Positions 31,066 through 39,863 are shown, numbered from the stretch's first letter. The stretch is 64,000 bases of DNA from Candidatus Woesearchaeota archaeon (GCA_016180235.1 JACPBQ010000002.1:66206-130205), one strand, 5' to 3'. The notes: generated by a model not told the origin, from the sequence alone. A program made the numbers and translations.

Positions 31066-31989
31066 ATGTCAAAAGTTGCTATTGTAGGTGCGGGGTTTGT
31101 TGGCAGCACCGCAGCCTATTCTCTCCTGATTGACGGGGCTGCTTCCGAGATAGCGCTGATAGATGTAAACCGTGAAAAAGCCGAGGGAGAAGCCATGGAC
31201 CTGCAGCACGGCCTGCAGTTCAGGCAGAATGTAAAAATAGAATTCGGAAGCGGCTATGAGCTGTGCAAAAATGCTGACATTGTGATCATATGCGCAGGAG
31301 CGCACCAGAAGCCCGGAGAGACAAGGATTGACCTCGTAAAGAAGAATTCTGTAATATTCGGGGAGATGATACCGAAAATTGTAAAGCACAACAAAAGCTG
31401 CATAATCCTGGTCGTATCCAATCCTGTTGACATTCTTACTTATCTGGCATTAAGATATTCAAAATTCCCGAAAAACAGGGTTTTCGGCTCAGGGACCTTA
31501 TTGGACACGGCAAGGTTCAGGTACAAGCTCGGCCAATATTTTGAAGTCAGCCCAAACAGCGTCCATGCATACATACTGGGGGAGCATGGAGACAGCTCTT
31601 TTCCCGTATGGACCACAGCCAATATAGCAGGAATCAACCTAAAATATCTGAAAAAATACAATAAAAAAGCAATGGACCGGATATTTTCTGAAACTAAAAA
31701 TGCCGCTTATGAGATAATAGCGAAGAAAGGAGCTACATACTATGCTATAGGCCTTGGGGTGTCGAAGATTGTGAATACTATCTTGTCAAACCAGAATGGG
31801 GTTTTGGCTTTATCCAGCTATCTTAAAAATTACCATGGTGCTAAAGATGTCTGCCTGAGTGTTCCGACAGTGATAAACCGCAGCGGCATAAAAGAGCATC
31901 TTGTCCTGCCGTTAAATGCCCATGAAAAGAAGCTGTTAAGGAAATCCGCTTCTATAATCAAGGGGATAATTAAGCAGTGCGGCTGTTGA
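31066..31989 (+). CDS. ldh: L-lactate dehydrogenase
   Basis: The Rossmann start is KVAIVGAGFVGSTAAYSLL. The specificity loop reads GAHQKPGETR, with Gln where malate dehydrogenase has Arg, favouring pyruvate/lactate. The catalytic His is in YILGEHGDSSFPVW. Length 307 aa is normal. A TATA box (TTATTTATAC, about 31034-31043) supports a near-leaderless start. It would regenerate NAD from pyruvate in fermentation. A strong hairpin follows its stop. Confidence 0.92.
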   Translation: MSKVAIVGAGFVGSTAAYSLLIDGAASEIALIDVNREKAEGEAMDLQHGLQFRQNVKIEFGSGYELCKNADIVIICAGAHQKPGETRIDLVKKNSVIFGEMIPKIVKHNKSCIILVVSNPVDILTYLALRYSKFPKNRVFGSGTLLDTARFRYKLGQYFEVSPNSVHAYILGEHGDSSFPVWTTANIAGINLKYLKKYNKKAMDRIFSETKNAAYEIIAKKGATYYAIGLGVSKIVNTILSNQNGVLALSSYLKNYHGAKDVCLSVPTVINRSGIKEHLVLPLNAHEKKLLRKSASIIKGIIKQCGC

Positions 31990-31991
31990 AA

Positions 31992-32021
31992 CGCTGGAAA
32001 ATTCCTACGGAATTTTCGGCG
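31992..32021 (+). terminator. hairpin after ldh
   Basis: CGCTGGAAAATTCC (31992-32005) and GGAATTTTCGGCG (32009-32021) pair over 13 bp with one bulged G and a TAC loop. GTG-ctcaaaaa-CAC follows. It begins 2 nt after the ldh stop. Confidence 0.5.
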
Positions 32022-32062
32022 TGCTCAAAAACACGCAAAGTTTATTAAATTCTTAACCGCAA

Positions 32063-32093
32063 CATTTATATATTATTCTTAACTATTGTTAAC
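32063..32093 (+). promoter_or_regulatory. promoter and putative operator of the SUF-linked regulator
   Basis: The TATA box ATTTATATATT (32063-32073) predicts a start near 32094. The inverted repeat TTAAC-TATT-GTTAA (32079-32092) lies exactly between the box and the start. Another TTAAC is at 32053. This is the position of an archaeal repressor site and suggests autoregulation. Confidence 0.5.
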
Positions 32094-32106
32094 TAAAGGT
32101 GGTTTT

Positions 32107-32493
32107 ATGCACGGACAGATGCCCCAGGAGATAGAAGTTTGGTACATAATACCGGCTTTGCGCAGAGAACTTGCTAAAAGCATGATTACAGACATTAAGC
32201 TGAACCAAAAGCAAGTGGCAGCTATAATGGGCCTTACAGAAGCGGCTGTTTCGCAATACCTGCATTCCAAAAGGGCAAAGGAAGTTGTTTTTACAAAAGC
32301 TGTTCTTGAGGAGATTAAAAAATCTGCAAAAGAGATTGCAAAGGATGGAAAGCTGCTTATGCAGGAAATGATGAGGCTGGTAAATCTGACAGGAGTAAAG
32401 CACGTGATGTGTGACATACATAAAAAGCACGATGCAAAGCTGCCAAACGACTGCGGTATTTGCTTTGAGGAAGGGGTAATACAGATAAAATAA
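32107..32493 (+). CDS. helix-turn-helix regulator with C-terminal cysteines, SUF-linked
   Basis: The HTH is LNQKQVAAIMGLTEAAVSQYLHSKRAKEV, of the COG2522 predicted-regulator type. The C-terminus has MCDIHKKHDAKLPNDCGICF, three cysteines that could hold an iron-sulfur cluster or metal. AAAGGTGG before the ATG supports the start at 32107. It lies directly upstream of sufB on the same strand, so a role as sensor of cluster status that controls the operon is a reasonable inference. Confidence 0.8.
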   Translation: MHGQMPQEIEVWYIIPALRRELAKSMITDIKLNQKQVAAIMGLTEAAVSQYLHSKRAKEVVFTKAVLEEIKKSAKEIAKDGKLLMQEMMRLVNLTGVKHVMCDIHKKHDAKLPNDCGICFEEGVIQIK

Positions 32494-32525
32494 CTGTTAA
32501 AAAATTTGTTGTAATAAATAGGCGA

Positions 32526-32555
32526 GGCATTGCGATGTGGCAAGACAGCAATGCC
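32526..32555 (+). repeat. hairpin between regulator and sufB
   Basis: GGCATTGC (32526-32533) and GCAATGCC (32548-32555) form a perfect 8-bp stem with a 14-nt loop. It could reduce read-through into sufB. Confidence 0.45.
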
Positions 32556-32636
32556 GAGCAGTATATGTTGTGAGCGAAGCGAACCGAATGAAAAATAAAA
32601 TAAGTATAATCAATTAAAAAAATAAAATTATTCCAA

Positions 32637-34040
32637 ATGACAACCGAAGTTATAGAAATCAGCAGGTCAACATACGACCATTACAATACCGATAAGTCTA
32701 TTTATAAATCTAAGCCGGGCCTGACAAAAGAAGTAGTCATAGAAATTTCCAGGCAAAAAAATGAGCCTGAGTGGATGCTTAAGAAAAGGCTGCAGGCCTT
32801 TGAAATGTTCGAAAAAATGCCAATGCCAAATTGGGGCCCGAGCCTTAAAGACCTTGACCTTAAAGATATAATTTTTTTTAACAGGCCGGATGCAAAGCCA
32901 AATGCCGGAAGCTGGGACGAAGTGCCGGAAGACATAAAAAAAACTTTTGAAAAGCTCGGGATACCTGAAGCTGAAAAAAATGCTCTTGCAGGTGCAGGTG
33001 CCCAGTATGAATCTGAAGTGGTCTATCATAGCCTAAAGAAGGAATGGGAAGACAAAGGAGTCATATTTCTTGATTGCGACGATGCATTGAAAAAGCATCC
33101 GGATCTTGTAAAAAAATACTTCATGACTTCCTGTGTCTCTCCAAGCCTGCACAAGTTTGCAGCTTTGCATGCTGCTGTATGGTCAGGAGGCACTTTTATT
33201 TATGTTCCTCCCGGAGTAAAATTAACGACTCCATTGCAGGCTTACTTCAGGATGAACGCAAAGCGCGGTGGCCAGTTCGAGCATACTTTGATCATAGTCG
33301 ATAAGGATGCCGAATGCCATTACATAGAAGGCTGCTCAGCCCCGCAATATACGGTAAACTCATTGCACGCAGGCTGTGTTGAAATACATGTCTTGGAAAA
33401 TGCAAGGGCAAGATATTCAAGCATAGAGAACTGGAGCAAAAATACCTATAACTTAAACACCAAAAGGGCTATTGTGCAAAAAAACGGAGTCATAGAATGG
33501 ATAAACGGCAACATGGGAAGCAAAGTGACCATGCTGTATCCTACCTCGGTTTTAGTCGGAGAAAATGCAAAATCAGATTTCCTTGGGGTGGCATTTGCAG
33601 GAAAAAGCCAGAACCAGGACACGGGAACTAAAGTCTATCATCTGGCAAAAAACACCAAATCAACAGTAAGGTCAAAAAGCATAAGCAAGGATGGAGGCAT
33701 TACCAGCTACAGGGGCCTGATACACATAAAGAACGGCGCAAAAGACTGCAAATCTCATGTTGAATGCGACGCATTGATGATGGACAATGTATCCCAAAGC
33801 AACACTTTCCCTTACATGGACGTAAAGGAAAATGATGTTGACCTTGGCCATGAGGCTACAGTAGGAAAAATATCGGACGAGCAGGTGTTTTACCTGATGA
33901 GCCGGGGCCTGAGCCAGGAACAGGCCTCGCAGATGATTGTATCCGGATTTATAGAGCCGATAGTAAAGGCATTGCCATTGGAATATGCAGTCGAGCTTAA
34001 CAGATTAATTGAACTGGAAATGGAGGGTTCTTTAGGCTAA
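32637..34040 (+). CDS. sufB: Fe-S assembly scaffold protein SufB
   Basis: This is the scaffold subunit of the SufBCD complex. It contains FIYVPPGVKLTTPLQAYFRMN, then CHYIEGCSAPQYTVNSLHAGCVEI and INGNMGSKVTMLYPTSVL. The C-terminal part is LGHEATVGKISDEQVFYLMSRGLSQEQASQMIVSGFIEPI. The many parallel beta turns are those of the SufB/D helix. Length 467 aa is normal. It heads sufB-sufD-sufS-sufU-fdx-sufC. Confidence 0.95.
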   Translation: MTTEVIEISRSTYDHYNTDKSIYKSKPGLTKEVVIEISRQKNEPEWMLKKRLQAFEMFEKMPMPNWGPSLKDLDLKDIIFFNRPDAKPNAGSWDEVPEDIKKTFEKLGIPEAEKNALAGAGAQYESEVVYHSLKKEWEDKGVIFLDCDDALKKHPDLVKKYFMTSCVSPSLHKFAALHAAVWSGGTFIYVPPGVKLTTPLQAYFRMNAKRGGQFEHTLIIVDKDAECHYIEGCSAPQYTVNSLHAGCVEIHVLENARARYSSIENWSKNTYNLNTKRAIVQKNGVIEWINGNMGSKVTMLYPTSVLVGENAKSDFLGVAFAGKSQNQDTGTKVYHLAKNTKSTVRSKSISKDGGITSYRGLIHIKNGAKDCKSHVECDALMMDNVSQSNTFPYMDVKENDVDLGHEATVGKISDEQVFYLMSRGLSQEQASQMIVSGFIEPIVKALPLEYAVELNRLIELEMEGSLG

Positions 34041-34064
34041 TTTTGTGTTATTGTTTTGTTTAAA

Positions 34065-35270
34065 ATGGGTCGATTAAATAATCTTGAGACAATGGAATCA
34101 AAAAATATTGAAAAAGCATCGAATGAGAATAAAGAGCCCAAGTGGCTGGCAGATAAAAGGCTGTCTGCTTATGAATTATTCAAAAAAAAGCCTATGCCTG
34201 ATTTCATTTATGGATTAAACATTAATCTTAACATTGATTTAGATTTGGATAATACAGATACAAAGCAATTGGGAAAGCCGGCAAGAACTGTCATCAATAA
34301 AAGCGGCAATGCAGGGATATTTGATTTTAATGAAATTTTGGACAGTAATGAAAGCTTATTGGAGGAAAAATTCATGACCGAGGCTGTTCCTGCCGCTGAC
34401 AAATTCACGCTTTTCCACCAGGCGTTTGTAAGCAATATCCTGCTGGTGCATATTCCAAAAAACACTGAAATAAAGGAGCCGATAGAGATAATATCAAAAA
34501 TAAATTCAAAAGTATTATTTGATCATTTGATTATTGTTGCCGATGACAATTCCAAAGCTGCAATTGTGGAAAAAATAGAGTCAGAAAACAATGAGGAATC
34601 TTATGTCAGCAAAATAGTGGAGATATTTGCCGGCAATAATTCAAAAATAGACTATGGGAACCTGCAGATGCTGGATAAGAATGCTTTCCAGTTTACAAGA
34701 AAAAGGGCAGTTGCCGGAAAAGACGCGTTAATAAACTGGCTTGACTGCAACTTTGGCAGCAACATCACTTTATCGGAAGTCACGACCAGCCTTAACGGGG
34801 AAGGCTCCGCAACCAATAATTATGGCATATTTTTCGGCAATGAAAGCCAGCAGCTTGACCTTGTTGCTAACAGCATACATAATGCGCCGAATACTGTATC
34901 GGATATTTTTACAAAAGGCGCTTTGACCGATAAGTCGAAATGCATATACAGGGGGCTGGTGAAAATACAGAGGAATGCATCAGGAAGCAATGGCTACCAG
35001 AAGGAGGACACATTATTGCTCAGTCCGGAAGCTGCAGCCGATTCAATTCCTGACTTGGAGATAGACAACAGCGATGTAAGATGCACGCATGGGGCAAGCA
35101 TAGGAAGGGCAGACAAGGAAAAACTGTTCTACCTTAAAAGCCGCGGCCTGAATGAAAAAGAGGCAACCCAGATCTATGTAAGGGGTTTTTTTGAGGAATT
35201 GATACAGAAAATGAAGATTGAAAAGCTAAGGGACAATATGCATGATTTGGTTGAGGAGAGGATGAAATAA
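34065..35270 (+). CDS. sufD: Fe-S assembly protein SufD
   Basis: This is a shorter, more divergent SufB/D paralogue, partner of SufB in SufBCD. It keeps KNTEIKEPIEIISKIN, INWLDCNFGSNITLSEVTTSLNGEG and CTHGASIGRADKEKLFYLKSRGLNEKEATQIYVRGFFEEL. It lacks the YxEGC cysteine motif of SufB. The ATG at 34065 is used; the frame opens with a TTG three codons earlier, and an ATG at 34092 is another option. It follows sufB by 24 nt. Confidence 0.92.
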   Translation: MGRLNNLETMESKNIEKASNENKEPKWLADKRLSAYELFKKKPMPDFIYGLNINLNIDLDLDNTDTKQLGKPARTVINKSGNAGIFDFNEILDSNESLLEEKFMTEAVPAADKFTLFHQAFVSNILLVHIPKNTEIKEPIEIISKINSKVLFDHLIIVADDNSKAAIVEKIESENNEESYVSKIVEIFAGNNSKIDYGNLQMLDKNAFQFTRKRAVAGKDALINWLDCNFGSNITLSEVTTSLNGEGSATNNYGIFFGNESQQLDLVANSIHNAPNTVSDIFTKGALTDKSKCIYRGLVKIQRNASGSNGYQKEDTLLLSPEAAADSIPDLEIDNSDVRCTHGASIGRADKEKLFYLKSRGLNEKEATQIYVRGFFEELIQKMKIEKLRDNMHDLVEERMK

Positions 35271-35419
35271 TGCCAATAATAAAAATTATGCAATAAAAAT
35301 ATCCGATCATAAATAAAAACCAATAATGGGAAATAACACAATAAAAAGTAAATAAGGATAAGACCAGTTAAACACTGCTAAATAAATATAATTGATTTGG
35401 CGAGGGGATTAAGGCAAAA
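35271..35419 (+). other. A-rich spacer between sufD and sufS
   Basis: Sense-strand G-poor sequence with repeated CAATAATAAAA/CAATAAAAA words precedes GAGGGGAT and the sufS ATG. No gene or hairpin is visible. Confidence 0.4.
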
Positions 35420-36637
35420 ATGGCATTAAATGTTAAAAAAATAAGGGAAGATTTTCCTATATTGAAAGTTAAGGTGCATGGCAAGCCATTGGTCTATCTT
35501 GACAACGCAGCAACATCCCAAAAGCCGAAACAGGTAATAGGTGCAATGAGCTACTACTATGAAAATTACAATGCAAATACTCACAGAGGCATACACAAAT
35601 TAGGGGAGGAAGCAACAGAGGCTTATGAAAAATCCCATGAAAAGTTAGCAGGTTTCATAAATGCAGATCAGGATGAGATAATTTTCACAAAAAACACAAC
35701 CGAGTCAATAAATCTGCTCGCATACTCTTTAAGCAATGAGATAAAAAAGGATGATGAGATAGTATTGACGCAGATGGAGCACCATTCAAATCTGGTCGCA
35801 TGGCAGCAGATGGCAAAAAAAAGGAAGGCAAAACTAAAGTTCATAGAAATCAATAAGGACGGAACATTGAATGAGGAAAGTGTCAGGAAAAGCATAACAA
35901 AAAAAGCAAAGATTGTTTCAATCGCGCACGTTTCAAACATGCTGGGGACTGTAAACGATGTCAATAAGATATGCAAAATAGCCCATGATAACGATTCCTT
36001 GTTCGTTGTTGATGCTGCCCAGTCAGTGCCTCATATGAAAGTGGATATCAAAAAGATAAATTGCGATTTTCTGGCATTTTCAGGGCATAAGATGCTTGGC
36101 CCTACTGGAATCGGGGTCTTGTACGGAAAAAAGCATTTGCTTGAAAAGATGGAGCCTTTTTTGTATGGAGGCCATATGATAAAGGAAGTCAAATTCAATG
36201 GTTCAAAATGGAATTATCTTCCTTGGAAATTTGAAGCCGGGACAGCTAATATTGCAGAAGGCATTGGCTTAGGCGCGGCAGTAGATTACCTAAATAAAAT
36301 TGGAATTGATAAAATCAAAAGTTATGACAAAGAACTAACAGAATACGCAATGAAAAAGCTTGAAGATATAAAAGAAGTCGAGATTTATGGCCCTGATATC
36401 AGGAATAGGATCAGCGTAGTTTCTTTTAATGTCAAGAATGTGCATGCTCATGACACATCTGCTGTCTTGGACAGGGAAGGGATTGCCATAAGAGCCGGCC
36501 ATCATTGCACGATGCCTTTGCATTCGGTTTTGGGGATTATTGCAAGCGCAAGGGCAAGCTTCTACCTTTACAACACGAAAGAAGAAGTTGATAAATTGGC
36601 AGAAGGCATAAAAAAAGCGGTCAAGGTGTTCAAATGA
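35420..36637 (+). CDS. sufS: cysteine desulfurase SufS
   Basis: This PLP enzyme releases sulfur from cysteine for cluster assembly. YLDNAATSQKP is at the start, THRGIHKLGEEAT follows, and the PLP lysine is in FLAFSGHKMLGPTGIGVLYG. The persulfide-bearing RAGHHCTMPLH (Cys about 367) is intact. Length 405 aa is normal. Its end overlaps sufU by 4 nt (ATGA), so the donor and acceptor are coupled. Confidence 0.95.
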   Translation: MALNVKKIREDFPILKVKVHGKPLVYLDNAATSQKPKQVIGAMSYYYENYNANTHRGIHKLGEEATEAYEKSHEKLAGFINADQDEIIFTKNTTESINLLAYSLSNEIKKDDEIVLTQMEHHSNLVAWQQMAKKRKAKLKFIEINKDGTLNEESVRKSITKKAKIVSIAHVSNMLGTVNDVNKICKIAHDNDSLFVVDAAQSVPHMKVDIKKINCDFLAFSGHKMLGPTGIGVLYGKKHLLEKMEPFLYGGHMIKEVKFNGSKWNYLPWKFEAGTANIAEGIGLGAAVDYLNKIGIDKIKSYDKELTEYAMKKLEDIKEVEIYGPDIRNRISVVSFNVKNVHAHDTSAVLDREGIAIRAGHHCTMPLHSVLGIIASARASFYLYNTKEEVDKLAEGIKKAVKVFK

Positions 36638-37038
36638 AGGAAAGCCTGGATCCGGACTATACAGGAGAAGGCATGTACAGGGAAAATATTATTGACCATT
36701 ACAAAAATCCTCACAATCGCGGCGCTATAAAAAATGCTGACATAAAGCATACTGAAAACAACCCTTTATGCGGGGATGTTGTTACAGTTAGCTTAAAATT
36801 AAGTGCTGGCAGAGCCGAAGATATAAAATTTCAGGGTCATGGCTGCGCAATTTCCCAGGCAGCAGCGTCAATGCTTACAGATGAGATAAAGGGAAAAACC
36901 CTGGAAGAAATAAAAAAAACCAGCAGGGAAGACATTGTAAATATGCTGGGCATAGAGATTGGCCCTGTAAGGACAAAATGCGCTGTTTTGGGATTAGTTG
37001 CAGTAAAAGAAGGGATTAAGGAGTTTGAAAACAAATAA
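36634..37038 (+). CDS. sufU: SufU/IscU-type Fe-S scaffold or sulfur acceptor
   Basis: All three conserved cysteines are present: ENNPLCGD, GHGCAISQAAASM and RTKCAVLGL. IIDHYKNPHNRG is the usual N-terminal signature. A 13-residue N-terminal extension precedes the common MYRE start (36673), but the ATGA overlap with sufS favours 36634. In SUF operons the protein takes sulfur from SufS. Confidence 0.93.
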   Translation: MKESLDPDYTGEGMYRENIIDHYKNPHNRGAIKNADIKHTENNPLCGDVVTVSLKLSAGRAEDIKFQGHGCAISQAAASMLTDEIKGKTLEEIKKTSREDIVNMLGIEIGPVRTKCAVLGLVAVKEGIKEFENK

Positions 37039-37052
37039 AACGCATAATTTCG

Positions 37053-37102
37053 GGCGCGCAATGCGGCGCGCCATTATAGATGCCGCCAAGTATTGTGGCG
37101 GC
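37053..37102 (+). terminator. paired GC-rich hairpins inside the suf operon
   Basis: GGCGCGC (37053-37059) with GCGCGCC (37066-37072), and GCCGCCA (37082-37088) with TGGCGGC (37096-37102), are two 7-bp stems. They are far richer in GC than their surroundings. They lie between sufU and the ferredoxin gene and may attenuate or process the transcript. Confidence 0.5.
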
Positions 37103-37180
37103 CTAAATACTTCGGGAATGAATATTAAAAAGAAAAACAAATAATCAATCATAAATAAAAATAAAACCAAACAAGGCAAA

Positions 37181-37462
37181 ATGGCACGATACAAGATAGA
37201 ATTTGACAGGGAATTGTGCATAGGAGCTTTAGCCTGCAATGCAGTCGCTCCTGAAATCTGGCCTAGGTCGGAAGACGGCAAGGTTGATTTGACAGGAGCA
37301 GTTTACAATGAGCAAACGAAAAGATGGGAATTGATAATAGAAGACAAGGACTTGCAGATAAACAAGGAATCTGCTGAGGTCTGTCCTGTAGAGGCAATAA
37401 AAATCACGAAAATCGAGGACGATAATGGCAATAAAGTAAATGAGAAGGTTTATGGCTCATAA
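37181..37462 (+). CDS. ferredoxin-like protein with three cluster cysteines
   Basis: The N-terminal motif is ELCIGALACNAVAPEIW and the C-terminal one AEVCPVEAIKI. The second position of CxxCxxC is Ala, so only three cysteines of a single-cluster ferredoxin remain, which is the arrangement of [3Fe-4S] or labile-cluster ferredoxins. An insert of about 40 residues lies between the motifs. Set inside the SUF operon, it could carry electrons or act as a client. 93 aa. Confidence 0.8.
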   Translation: MARYKIEFDRELCIGALACNAVAPEIWPRSEDGKVDLTGAVYNEQTKRWELIIEDKDLQINKESAEVCPVEAIKITKIEDDNGNKVNEKVYGS

Positions 37463-37483
37463 AAGCAATAATGGTGGTTTGAT

Positions 37484-38233
37484 ATGGCATTTTTAGAGGT
37501 AAAGGATCTGCATGTGAAAATTGAGGATAAGGAGATACTGAAAGGGCTAAGCCTTACAGTGGATAAAGGGCAGGTAGTTGCGATAATGGGGCCCAATGGC
37601 TCTGGAAAAAGCACTCTTGCCTATGCATTGATGGGGCATCCAAGGTATGAAATAACTAAAGGCAAAATTTTCCTCAACGGAGAGGATGTTACAGGGCTGG
37701 AAGCCGATGAAAGGGCAAAGAAAGGGCTTTTCCTGTCGTTCCAGTACCCGCAGGAGATAGCAGGGGTTTCTGTCTCTAATTTCCTGAGGACAGCAATAAA
37801 CTCAAAGAGAGGGGATGAAAACAAAATCTCGGTAATGGATTTCCACAAATTGCTGCAGGAAAAGATGAGTTTGCTTAAGTTTGACAAGAGCTTTGCATTA
37901 AGGTACTTAAATGAGGGCTTTTCCGGAGGAGAAAAAAAGAAAGCAGAAATCCTGCAGATGGCAGTCTTAAATCCAACTATTGGAATCCTGGACGAAACAG
38001 ATTCTGGCCTGGATGTCGATTCTTTGAAAATAGTAGCCAACGGTGTCAATAATCTTAAAGGCCCGGAAATGGGGATATTGCTGATAACACATTACCAAAG
38101 GATACTGAATTACATAACTCCTGACAGGGTGCATATAGTGGTTGACGGGAAGATTGTAAAATCAGGCGGAAAAGAGCTGGCATTGGAAGTGGAAGAGAAA
38201 GGGTACCAGGAGCACAAGGCTGTTTCTCAATAA
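37484..38233 (+). CDS. sufC: Fe-S assembly ATPase SufC
   Basis: This ABC-type ATPase of SufBCD has Walker A GPNGSGKSTLAYAL, signature FSGGEKKKAEILQM, Walker B IGILDETDSGLD, and the H-loop LLITHYQRIL. Length 249 aa is normal. GGTGGT lies about 5 nt before the ATG. It ends the operon; its late position after sufU and the ferredoxin is unusual compared with sufCBD orders. Confidence 0.95.
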   Translation: MAFLEVKDLHVKIEDKEILKGLSLTVDKGQVVAIMGPNGSGKSTLAYALMGHPRYEITKGKIFLNGEDVTGLEADERAKKGLFLSFQYPQEIAGVSVSNFLRTAINSKRGDENKISVMDFHKLLQEKMSLLKFDKSFALRYLNEGFSGGEKKKAEILQMAVLNPTIGILDETDSGLDVDSLKIVANGVNNLKGPEMGILLITHYQRILNYITPDRVHIVVDGKIVKSGGKELALEVEEKGYQEHKAVSQ

Positions 38234-38284
38234 TTTTATTATTTTTAATCAACATTTATAAATGGATGATTCTTCCTGGAGATG

Positions 38285-38491
38285 ATGAAAATAAAAGTAT
38301 TTTATGACAGGGAAAACAAGAATAAAACAATCGAGCTGTACAATGATATTACAGTAAAGGATTTGCTGAAAAAAATGAATATCAACCCTGTGACGGTAAT
38401 AGTGAGCAAGAACAATGACATCATTATGGAAGATGAAAAGCTAAATGACAAGGACAATATCAAGATTATCTCGGTTATTTCCGGAGGCTAA
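38285..38491 (+). CDS. ubiquitin-like sulfur carrier (MoaD/ThiS/Urm1-like)
   Basis: The 68-aa beta-grasp protein (MKIKVFYDRENKNKTIEL, TVIVSKNNDIIMEDEKLNDKDNIKII) ends in ISGG, the diglycine needed for adenylation and thiocarboxylate formation. The GGA before the second ATG supports a start at 38285. It lies 412 nt upstream of a TtuA-type thiolase, as expected for a TtuB/Urm1-like partner in tRNA 2-thiolation. No E1-like activating enzyme is present in the window. Confidence 0.83.
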   Translation: MKIKVFYDRENKNKTIELYNDITVKDLLKKMNINPVTVIVSKNNDIIMEDEKLNDKDNIKIISVISGG

Positions 38492-38493
38492 AA

Positions 38494-38901
38494 ATGGGCA
38501 ATTTGAGTTTAAACGTTATACCAATAACAAAAAATATTGATGATATCGCCAGATACTTAACCAATGGATTTGCTAAAGACCTTTTGTCATTGCTTGATTT
38601 CGCTGAAAGTTACAAAAAATATGGATGTGAAGGCTGCATAGACCAGGCCTATAATAAGTTAGAGGAGATTGAAAATCAATTCCGAAAATTACCTCCAAGC
38701 ATTCAAAAAGGCGGCAGGGAAGGAGAATACGAACGTGTGGGCTTAATCTGGACTTCAATTCCAGTAATTAGGACGGATTTGGAAAGATTAATGGAAAACC
38801 CATCAAATTTAAATTTTGAAGGTTTTGAGGAATACATAACGATTATTTTGCGAATTAATGGCTACACATCCAGAAAAGCAATAAGGGAGCTCAAATCATA
38901 A
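38494..38901 (+). CDS. hypothetical helical protein between sulfur carrier and thiolase (135 aa)
   Basis: No family recognised. It is mostly helical, with one close pair of cysteines (YGCEGCIDQAYNKLEEIENQF) and an otherwise acidic/amphipathic sequence. It begins 2 nt after the carrier stop and ends 2 nt before the thiolase ATG, so the three genes form a tight unit. Participation in sulfur transfer is inferred from position and the CxxC only. Confidence 0.65.
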   Translation: MGNLSLNVIPITKNIDDIARYLTNGFAKDLLSLLDFAESYKKYGCEGCIDQAYNKLEEIENQFRKLPPSIQKGGREGEYERVGLIWTSIPVIRTDLERLMENPSNLNFEGFEEYITIILRINGYTSRKAIRELKS

Positions 38902-38903
38902 AA

Positions 38904-39863
38904 ATGAACTGCTGCAACCAAAAACCGATAATTGAGCTGTCTGCTGGAGAGAAGCTCTGCAAATCCCATTTTACAGAATATTTTGAGAGCAAGGTGTTCA
39001 AAACAATAAGGCAGTTTGATCTTATTGAAAAGGAAGAGCATCTTGGCATAGCATTATCCGGAGGAAAAGATTCTTTGACATTATTGCATTTGCTGAATAA
39101 ATTATCAAAACAAAACCCAAAAATAAGGCTTACGGCAATTGCGATAAACGAAGGCATCCATGATTACAGGGACAAGACATTGATAACAGCAAAAGAATTC
39201 TGTGAAAAAAATAATATTCCTCTGCATATTTATTCTTTTGAGGATGAATTTGGCATGAGTTTAGATGATGCCCTTAAAATCCTTGATGTAAAGCCATGCA
39301 CGATATGCGGCATTTTCAGGAGGTATTTATTAAATAAAAAATCAAAAGAGCTTGGCTTTACAAAATTGGCAACTGGCCATAATTTGGATGATGAAGCGCA
39401 AAGCATACTGATGAACCAGTTCAAAAACAACATACAGGCAAGCGCGAGATTAGGCCCGAAAGTTGGAATTAAACATGCTCAGGCTGCGTCTGGCACCGGC
39501 TCCATTGGAAATAAAAATTTTGTTCAAAGGATAAAACCCTTATACTTATGCACCGAAAAGGAAGTGACTGTTTATGCCTATATAAACGGCTTATTGGATA
39601 ATTTCAATGAATGCCCGAATGTTTCAAAGAGCTACCGCGCGCAAATAAGGGACATGCTCAACAATTTTGAAAATGACAATCCGGGAACAAAATATGCAAT
39701 CATCAATTCTTTCCTCCAGGCATTGCCGGATTTAAAGGGCAGGTTTAAAGACGGTGAGATCAATTCCTGCTCAAATTGCGGAGAGCCTTCTTCAAAAGAC
39801 AAGTGCAATGCCTGCAAATTTGCTGATAAATTAGAAAAAGCAAAAGTAACTGTAAAGTCGTAA
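38904..39863 (+). CDS. TtuA/NcsA-type tRNA 2-thiouridine synthase
   Basis: The N-type ATP pyrophosphatase loop is LGIALSGGKDSLTLLHLL. The cluster cysteines include CTICG (near residue 132) and a later ECPN. A C-terminal zinc module SCSNCGEPSSKDKCNACKF is present. This is the TIGR00269 group that thiolates tRNA uridines using a ubiquitin-like sulfur donor. The N-terminal zinc ligands look altered (MNCCNQKP, with LCKSHF). It ends the carrier-unknown-thiolase unit, downstream of SUF. Confidence 0.9.
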   Translation: MNCCNQKPIIELSAGEKLCKSHFTEYFESKVFKTIRQFDLIEKEEHLGIALSGGKDSLTLLHLLNKLSKQNPKIRLTAIAINEGIHDYRDKTLITAKEFCEKNNIPLHIYSFEDEFGMSLDDALKILDVKPCTICGIFRRYLLNKKSKELGFTKLATGHNLDDEAQSILMNQFKNNIQASARLGPKVGIKHAQAASGTGSIGNKNFVQRIKPLYLCTEKEVTVYAYINGLLDNFNECPNVSKSYRAQIRDMLNNFENDNPGTKYAIINSFLQALPDLKGRFKDGEINSCSNCGEPSSKDKCNACKFADKLEKAKVTVKS

